64,000 nt of DNA, taken from positions 23,896,765 through 23,960,764 of the forward strand of contig NW_004624732.1 in the NCBI RefSeq assembly GCF_000247695.1, in the 5' to 3' direction. Positions 57,810 through 64,000 of this stretch are shown piece by piece. Within the stretch, counting starts at the first letter, position 1. Every line of letters starts with the position of its first letter. The position numbers and the translations under genes were made by a program. The notes beneath the pieces are model-generated. The model did not search any database. It saw only the letters and a list, made by a program, of their open reading frames with translations, and was not told the DNA's origin. This DNA comes from Heterocephalus glaber (lineage: Eukaryota; Chordata; Mammalia; Rodentia; Bathyergidae).

Positions 57810-58226
57810 TGTCTATATTAGTCACTTTCCCATGGATAGGACAAAATACCCAACATCTGCAACTTAAAGGAAAAGAGGTTTATTTTGGCTCAAAGTTTCA
57901 GTGGATTCAGTCCATGGTTAGCCAGCTCTGGCACAGAAACAGCATGTCAGAATGGCATGATGGAGGAAAGCCATTTACTGTATTGTGATCAGGAAGCAGA
58001 GAGAGAGAGAAGGGAGAAGCCAGAGACAAGAATGTATCCTTCCAGGTTGCATCCCCAGTAACCCAACTCTGCCAACCAGGTCACACTTCCAAACAATGCA
58101 GTCAACTATAAACTCATAAATGGGCTAATCCACTGATGATTATGTCACCCTCATGATCCAGTCATCTTCTAAAGTCCCAACTCTAAACACAACACTTTTT
58201 GGGGACGTTTTAGATTTAACCACCCC
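57810..58226 (-). repeat. 3' LTR of the MaLR element
   Basis: In - orientation this is the downstream LTR. It runs from tgtctatattagtcac to gggacgttttagatttaacc and is somewhat shortened at the edge next to the purine tract (cctggtccctgg on the + strand). Confidence 0.78.
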
Positions 58227-59730
58227 TGGTCCCTGGAAGGTTCATGTCCATCTCTTTATGTAAAATGCATTTAGTCCCTCTCTAAGAGTTACCAAAGTCT
58301 TCAGCAGTTTTAGCATTAGTAAAAAGTCCAACTCCAAATTCTCCTCTGAAACTTAAGGCAAACTCTTAGCTGTGAGCCCCTGTAAAAATTAAAAATAAAG
58401 TTAAATACTTTAACATAAAATGGCATAGGATAAACATTCCCATTTTAAAAGGAGAAATGGGATAGAAAGGAGTCAGACTGAAGCAAGATAGAAACCCAAC
58501 AGGGCAAATATTAAGTAGTTTCATGGCCAGGACCTTGGACAAGTTGTGGTGCGATATAAGCTCTAAATGGCTGGAGTAGCCCTGCCTCACAACATTGCCA
58601 GTTACATAATATGCATGGCCTCTCTTGAGGTGGCTTTTCACTCTGCCTGTAGATTGTTTTAGGTTTTTTGTTTGTTTGTTTGTTTGTTTGCAAATGTTCA
58701 GTGTTTCTGGCATTTCTGACTTCCTGAGATCTCTACTGCCCTTCTGGCTTTACTCTGTCAGCTTCACTAACTGCCTTCTCAGAGGCATCCTTTCCCATGA
58801 ATAGGACAAAATACCTAGGCTTTTTTCTGCTTCCCAGGCAGTCTTTTGAAATCTGGGTGGAAGCCTCTATGATCCCATAACTTACATTTTGGATACCTGA
58901 AAAAACAGCACCATGTAGATGACACCAGGGTCTGCTGCCAGCTCAAATAGTATCTGGGCCCCCTTGGACTGTGGCTGAAGCAGCCTCTGAGTGCTTGGAT
59001 GTCTGAGTATGATGAAATGAATCCCAGGAAGGTGATTTCCTAGGTGGCCCTTCTCTAGCAGGGCAGCCTGGGACTCTGTTCTCAAAGCAAAGTCTTTTAA
59101 AGGAGTTTACCTTTACCTCTTTGTACTTTGGAGTCTGTAAAGGGTGGGGTCTTATCAATTTCTGAGATGCCTTTAAGCTATCCTTTTTATAAAAAGTACT
59201 TGGATTTTTTAAAAAAATGCTAAGCTTTTTAGCAACCACATTCTCTTTTGTTTAACTCTACAGCTGCTTTCTTTTTGGCCAGGCTTCACATCTTTCATCT
59301 TTTATTTTTGATCCTGATTCTCATTGTAAATCTGTGGCCACCTGCCACAGCCTGAACACTGGGCTGCCTTGAAATTTCCTCCACCAGATTAATTCCTCCA
59401 CTGCCCCTACATTTTGTCTCTGGCAGTCTCCGGACATGGGGAAAATGTAGACTTTTCTGCCAGAGTGTAGCAGACTTGGCCTCTAGTCCAACTTCCAACG
59501 GAGTCCTTATTTCCAACTGAAACCTCCTGAGTTTGGCTTTTACTATCAGCATTTTGCTCTTCTGAACTCTGACTAGTATAACACATCAAGCACTAATCAC
59601 AGTGTTTTAGGGCTTCTCTAGCTTACATCTCCAAATCTTTCCAAACTCCTCTTGCAAACCAGCTGTGAAAACTTTTAAGCCATATGGTTAGTTAAGGTCA
59701 CAGCAACAGCCCCACTACTGGTACCCATTT

Positions 59731-60456
59731 TCTATATTAGTCACTTTTCCATAGCTGGTACAAAATACCCAACATTCACACAAAAAAGAGGAGAGATTTA
59801 TTTTGGCTCAGTTACAGTGGATTCAGTCCCTAGTCAGCTGGCTCCAAGGCAGAAATGGCATGGCAAATGATGTGGTGGAGGGGAAAGGAGAAGGGGAATT
59901 TTTTTTTTTAAAAAGCTGTAATATGTGCATGTAACTACTCCCCAAGATGATTGTAGACCGTACGAATTGCAAACATGTACTAATAAAAAAAGTGATATGG
60001 TAGAGAAAAACTGTTTATTACAGAACTTGGTGACCAAAACCAAACAAACAATAACAAAAAGAAAACAGAGAAAATCCAGGCATCTTGGCAAACACCTGTA
60101 ATCCCAGCAATTGGGATGCTAAGGCAGGAGGATCACAGTGAATTCAAGACCAGCATGGGCTACATGGTGAGTTCAAGGCTAGCCTGAACTACATCGTAAG
60201 ATTCTGTCTCAAAACCAAAATTGAAAACCAAAAAATAGAAAATGGAGGAGCCAGAGACAAGAACACACACTTCTGGGTCACACCCCCAGTCACCCATCTC
60301 TTTCAGCCAGGATCCAAGTCCAAACAGCACAGTCAACTATAAACTCATCTGCACCGATCCACTGGTGACTGTAGTGCCCATATGACCCAATCACCTTCCA
60401 CAAGCCCCACCTCTAACCACAAAACTTTGAGGGTACACTAGATCTAAACCATAACA
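59731..60456 (-). repeat. 5' LTR of the MaLR element, split by a B1 and flanking sequence
   Basis: LTR sequence runs from ttctatattagtcacttttc to gatctaaaccataaca. Bases about 59893-60240 are foreign to it, including a sense B1 at 60070-60235. The remaining LTR parts align with the other LTR. Confidence 0.75.
60070..60235 (+). mobile_element. B1 SINE, sense, inside the MaLR LTR
   Basis: ccaggcatcttggcaaacac, ctgtaatcccagcaattggg, aggcaggaggatcacagtga, then the duplicated block (ctacatggtgagttcaaggc, tacatcgtaag) and an A-rich tail. Confidence 0.85.
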
Positions 60457-60463
60457 TCTGGAG

Positions 60464-60701
60464 CGGCTGAATTAGTAGCAGACAAGGCATATTTCAGACC
60501 AAATGCTATTACCATGAAAAAAGTCAGTTGATAAAGATTGAATCAACTCATGAAGAAAACATGAGACTCGTAAGTATTTATGGATCTCATAACAGAGCTT
60601 CAAAACATACAAAGGAAACACTGACAGACAATAAGGAAAAAGTCTCAAATCCAAAATTAATTACTATCAAAGACTTTAATACCCTTCTTGTAATAACTTA
60701 T
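60464..60701 (+). repeat. L1M, second segment
   Basis: ggctgaattagtagcagaca, tcataacagagcttcaaaac and agactttaatacccttcttg continue the L1M ORF2 endonuclease region after the MaLR. Confidence 0.82.
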
Positions 60702-60741
60702 AATAAAAGCTTTTTAATTTTTATTTCTATTATTATTATTA

Positions 60742-60838
60742 TTAATTGATTAATTTATTTATTTGGTCCCGGGGATTGAACTCAGGACCTTGCTCTTGCA
60801 AGGCAGGCTCTGGAACCACTGAGCTAAATCCCCGGCCC
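60742..60838 (-). mobile_element. ID SINE, antisense, in the tail of the retrocopy
   Basis: ccggggattgaactcaggac then ccactgagctaaatccccgg. TATTATTATT repeats on both sides (about 60729-60741 and 60839-60848) fit a target duplication in the A-rich tail. Confidence 0.85.
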
Positions 60839-61933
60839 TATTATTATTTTTTTAACTAACCTTAAACATTTATTGACCAATAGAGAGCAAAGGAAACATT
60901 TCTACAGCCTATCACTTATGTAACTTAAAAACCTAAGCATACAAAATTCACTTGGCTGTGTTGAGTGCGGCATATCTGAGGGCACTAGCGTGCTGGCCAG
61001 GACAGAGGCTGTGGAGAAGGATGCCCATGGGGGCTGAAGGGCACGAGGAAGTAAGGTGGAGGGAAATATGGGAGAGAGGGCTGGGCATGTGCTGGAGAGC
61101 AGTGAACAGCTCACACCTGAGCCTCTGCATGTGGCGAGTCCAGGCACAAGGCCCCAGGCAGAGCCTGGCGAGAGGGTGCCATGCGCCAGGGCCTGGGGTG
61201 GGGTGGGTGCAGGGCACGGACTAGGGCTGGAAGAGGCGGCAGTGGGCCCTACTGGACTGCCTCCTGGGGCTGGGGCTCAGGCTCAGGATCTAGCATGGGG
61301 CCAGGAGCAGAGGGCACCTGTGTGTTCAAGTTGGAGGCCTAGCCCATGGGAGAGCTTCTGAGCCACCTCCAGTTTGGAGCACTTTGGGTTGGGGCCCCCA
61401 CTGCAGCCCAGGGGGCTGAGCTGGCTGGATCCTGGATCCTAACCGGGGGACAGTAGGTGATGTCCCTGACCAGAGCTGTAGAGGGTGGGGAAGATGGGAG
61501 TCCCCGGGGATTAGGAAGTATGCTGGGGTCCAGGGGTCCAGGGCAGTTGGGTGCTGGCCACCTGTGTAGGAATTAAAGCTAGAGCTGGCCGTACACCAGT
61601 CTACAGGCACCAAGGCAGCCAGCAGTGGATGCCCCGTCCAGATACCACCACCCCGGGGCACCCACATGTGAGACCAAGAGTTGAGATAGGGATGTGGTGC
61701 GGGCCCCAGGCATGAGTGGAGGGCATGGGGAGGCCCCATAAGTCCCCCACGCAGGGTGGAGTCAGTTACTGGCTGGCAGGTGCAGTGGCCCCGCACAGAG
61801 CCCCAGCCAGGCCAGCGGTCAGGACAGCCTCAGCGCACGGGAGACCTCAGCCACTTCCTCTTTGGGTGCTCCTGTGCCCATCTTCACACTGCTGGGTCTT
61901 CCCGGCCTCATGGGGTCCTCAGGTGGCTCCTTG

Positions 61934-62048
61934 GTGTCAGCTGGGTGTGGTGAGGATGCTATCGGTAACCCCAGCAGTCTAGGAGGCTGAGGCAGGAGGG
62001 TTGCAGCTCTGAGTCCCATGGGCAGTTTGGTGACTTAGCAAGACTCTA
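61934..62048 (+). mobile_element. B1 SINE, sense, inside the retrocopy
   Basis: cagctgggtgtggtgaggat, ggtaaccccagcagtctagg, aggctgaggcaggagggttg, gcagtttggtgacttagcaa. Confidence 0.75.
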
Positions 62049-62230
62049 CTCAGTTTTCCCAGAGTGGTTGTCTCCAGCAACATCCGGGAACACTTCAGGT
62101 TTGGGCAACAGCAGCTGAAATTCTCTCCGAGGATGTCTCTGCCTCTCCAGGCCTCATCGGATCACAGGGCAGGCTGCTCACACCCAGGCTGCACAGTGTC
62201 CTGGACATGGCTCAATAAAAGCTATTTTAA

Positions 62231-62440
62231 AACGGTAGGGTCGTAGAAGTCTAAAATAATGCTATCAGTCAACTTGACTTAAGTTATAAAATATTTCATC
62301 CAACAACAATGGAATAACAGAAAACATACTCTTTTAAGTACGCCCGGGCATTTACTGAGATAGACCATGTTTTGGGCCATGGGTTTCAATACATTTATAA
62401 GAATTCAAGTATTCAAATCATGTGTGGTATGGAGAATAAT
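62231..62440 (+). repeat. L1M, third segment
   Basis: gctatcagtcaacttgactt, catccaacaacaatggaata, actgagatagaccatgtttt and tataagaattcaagtattca continue L1M ORF2. Confidence 0.82.
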
Positions 62441-62441
62441 A

Positions 62442-62992
62442 GCCTTCCAAATGTCTATGTTCTAATCCACATGGGAAAGAGGAATTAGGTTCACTAATTA
62501 ATTGACTTTGAGATGGGAAATTATCCTGGCCTAGTGGTATCACAAGGGTGCTTATTAAGTGGAAGAAAGAAGAAGAGGGAGAGAGCAGAAAGATAGCAGC
62601 ATGAGAAGAACTTGACCCAACATTTCCAGTTTTGAAGGTGGGGAAGAGGAGAATGAACCAAGGAATTATGGAAGCTTCTAGAAGCTAGAAAAGCAAGAGG
62701 ACAGATTCTCTCTGAGCTTCCAGAAAGAATGCACCCCACGCCCCAGCATCTTGATTTTAGCCCAGTGAGACCCATGCCAGACTTCTGAACTACAGAACTG
62801 TAAGGAAATAAATTTGTATTGTTTTTTTGTTTTGTTTTGTTTTGGTTTTTCTGGTACCGGGGATTTAACTTGGGACCTTGCCCTTGCGAAGCAGGCGGTG
62901 GCACCACTGAGCTAAATCCCCGGCCCAAATTTATATTGTTTAAGTCACCAAGTTTGTGAAATTTCTTACAGCAACCATAGAAAACCAATACA
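62442..62992 (+). mobile_element. MLT1-like (MaLR) LTR, sense, inserted in L1M and split by an ID
   Basis: gagataggaaat-type LTR order: agccttccaaatgtctatgt, actttgagatgggaaattat, cctggcctagtggtatcaca, gaagcttctagaagctagaa, ttgattttagcccagtgaga, cagaactgtaaggaaataaa and aagtcaccaagtttgtgaaa. This is an old MaLR LTR of the MLT1/MST kind. Confidence 0.72.
62825..62926 (-). mobile_element. ID SINE, antisense, inside the LTR
   Basis: ggtaccggggatttaacttg then ccactgagctaaatccccgg. Flanks aaatttgtattgttt (62810-62824) and aaatttatattgttt (62927-62941) form a 15-bp duplication with one change. Confidence 0.92.
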
Positions 62993-62994
62993 TC

Positions 62995-63312
62995 AGTCAA
63001 GGGTTCTGATTCAGATTGCTTCATTGGGGAATTCGGTTAGGTACTTTAGGGAGAAATAACACCTGTTTATAAAGTTCTGAAAAATCCAAGAGGAGAGAAT
63101 GCTTTCCATTTGATTCTATAAAGCCAGAATTACCCTGATTTTTAAGAAAAGGACAAAGACATTACAATGAAGGTTATAGGCGAATTTCTAAATAAATATG
63201 CAAACAGTTAAAGATAAAATTAGCAAAGTAAATCCAATAATATATAGAACAGGTAATATAAGTAGGGTTAATTCTAGGAATATAAGGTTGATATAATGTT
63301 AAAAATCAATCA
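62995..63312 (+). repeat. L1M, fourth segment (RT region)
   Basis: gattgcttcattggggaatt, agccagaattaccctgattt, gacaaagacattacaatgaa, caataatatatagaacaggt and ttaaaaatcaatcag follow the L1 reverse-transcriptase region. Confidence 0.82.
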
Positions 63313-63317
63313 GTTGG

Positions 63318-64000
63318 ACCAGAGAGCAGACCATGAGGACCTCGGCCTTGTGGAGCAGGGCTCCATCTGTGCGTGCCCCACCTCCCAGCAACCAGCAATC
63401 GAATGGTGAGGACTTCGGCCACATGGAGCGGGGCTCCATCCCACCCACACCCCACCCCTCAACAACCAGCTTAGCCATGCAGGGGCCTACAGAAGCCCCC
63501 CCTGTCCCCCCGCCTCCTGGCTGTGCTGGTACCTGGTTCCACACTACAGAGGCACAGGGGGTCATAAAGGCCATTGTCCTGAGCTCCAGAAGATAGAGAA
63601 GTGAACAATAGAAAGAGGGCCTCTCTCAGGCTCCTTGATGAAAATTGAAGAACACTGGAAAAGTGAAGAGAACCTCTGCATCAAAGGCACACCAGACCAC
63701 TGTACTTGGTAAGTTGGAGGGATCATCACCTCCCATCAGAACCTGGAATATCTTCAGGGGAAGGGCAGCTGGAACCTGCAGTACAACGTTTCAGAGTTCA
63801 ACCCTGCAGGACAGGGAGCTCAACTTGGGACTTGCAGCCAGAAATCTGCCTGAATCCCATGGGTCTGCTACTGGCTTGCTGAGACTCATTGACTTATATC
63901 TGTACACTGCTGCCCATGTTGTCTATTGTGACAGCAGAGACACACCCTGAAGGAGGTCCTTCATTTTTATTTTTTATTTGTTATTTTCAAAATTATTTTT
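63318..64000 (+). mobile_element. Possible L1 5' end (promoter-like) with tandem 73-bp units, cut by the window end
   Basis: A GC-rich segment abuts the L1M and begins with two similar units: gaggacctcggccttgtgga (63336) and gaggacttcggccacatgga (63409), each followed by agc.gggctccatc. The period is about 73 bp. It is followed by unique sequence (agagaagtgaacaatagaaa, aggcacaccagaccactgta) and A/T-rich DNA at the end. Tandem monomers joined to a unique tether are typical of rodent L1 5'UTRs, but I could not follow it into ORF1, so this is a guess. Another retrotransposon or a second retrocopy is possible. Confidence 0.4.

Larger units (their letters stand above)
57810..60456 (-). mobile_element. 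MaLR retrotransposon with two LTRs (MST-like), inserted in L1M
   Basis: Two related LTRs in the same - orientation flank about 1.5 kb of internal DNA. On the + strand both begin tctatattagtcacttt and contain tttattttggctca. The internal part ends, on the - strand, with gaagactttggtaactctta and a purine tract before the LTR, as MaLR elements do. The L1M phrase TGGAG lies at 57805-57809 and again at 60459-60463, a 5-bp target duplication. It has no coding capacity for gag, pol or env that I can see, as is normal for MaLRs. Confidence 0.82.
60718..62213 (-). pseudogene. Processed retrocopy of an unrecognised gene, inserted in L1M
   Basis: A GC-rich block sits within AT-rich L1M. It is flanked by AATAAAAGCTTTTTAA (60702-60717) and AATAAAAGCTATTTTAA (62214-62230), a target duplication with a TT/AAAA-like L1 cleavage site. 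On the - strand it ends with AATAAA (60869-60874 as TTTATT) about 20 nt before an A-rich tail. Open pieces read Pro- and Trp-rich protein: 62019-61819 (includes KEEVAEVSRALRLS), 61796-61326 (includes SSSFNSYTGGQHP and DPWTPAYFLIPGD), and after a frame change GPMLDPEPEPQPQEAVQ with stop at 61249-61251. I do not recognise the parent. A sense B1 and an ID have inserted later. It has no introns or promoter that I can see. Confidence 0.72.

Noticed and set aside
57810..60456. Search for retroviral gag, pol or env frames inside the MaLR
   Set aside because: Only short frames up to about 115 codons, with no recognisable retroviral protein. MaLR elements normally lack pol and env.
62214..62230. AATAAA at 62214 read as a poly(A) signal of a + strand gene
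   Set aside because: It is one copy of the target duplication that also occurs at 60702-60717, not a transcript end.
18741..64000. Search for GLI2 3' exons on the - strand
   Set aside because: I saw no zinc-finger or GLI C-terminal coding pattern. In human the gap between the two genes is large, so absence is expected.

Overview
This is a window of mammalian nuclear DNA, most probably from a non-muroid rodent. The evidence is GT-AG introns, dense short tRNA-derived ID SINEs, B1 (7SL-derived) SINEs that are often fused head to tail with an ID unit, MaLR LTRs, old L1M LINEs, and no B2 or B4 elements. The ID consensus here (GGGCCGGGGATTTAGCTCAG start, GTTCGATCCCTGGTACC end) would suit a hystricognath or castorimorph, but I cannot name the species.

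The only protein-coding gene I can support is the 3' part of TFCP2L1 (CP2/grainyhead family), on the + strand at about 1-18,740. Eight coding exons splice in frame with GT-AG borders (672 nt, 223 codons plus stop). They encode the C-terminal half: a linker, a SAM-like domain, and the ubiquitin-like dimerization domain ending in KCGL. The last exon appears to carry a 3'UTR of about 4.6 kb that ends at a poly(A) signal near 18,714. Upstream exons, including the DNA-binding domain, lie outside the window.

From about 18.7 kb to the end I find no functional gene. In human, TFCP2L1 and GLI2 are convergent neighbours, so this is likely the intergenic space between them. From 18.7 to about 41 kb it is fairly GC-rich, with scattered SINEs, MIRs, L1 tails, microsatellites and one 100-N assembly gap. 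From about 41 kb on it becomes AT-rich and is made mostly of nested retroelements. These include an L1 ORF2 fossil on the - strand (about 45.8-49.0 kb) holding a solo LTR with a 5-bp target duplication. A second solo LTR with a 6-bp near-duplication sits inside an L1 tail (44.3-44.7 kb). A long L1M on the + strand (about 56.3-63.3 kb) has been split by an ID, by a MaLR element with two LTRs, by a processed retrocopy of an unrecognised gene, and by an MLT-like LTR. The window ends in a GC-rich block with 73-bp tandem units that resembles an L1 5' end.

I found no new enzymatic, immune or regulatory system. The most useful unexplained items are the processed retrocopy at 60.7-62.2 kb, the tandem-unit block at the end, and a CpG plus TTAATTAA cluster in a TFCP2L1 intron near 9.8 kb. 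All family assignments come from memory and reading by eye; no search was run.
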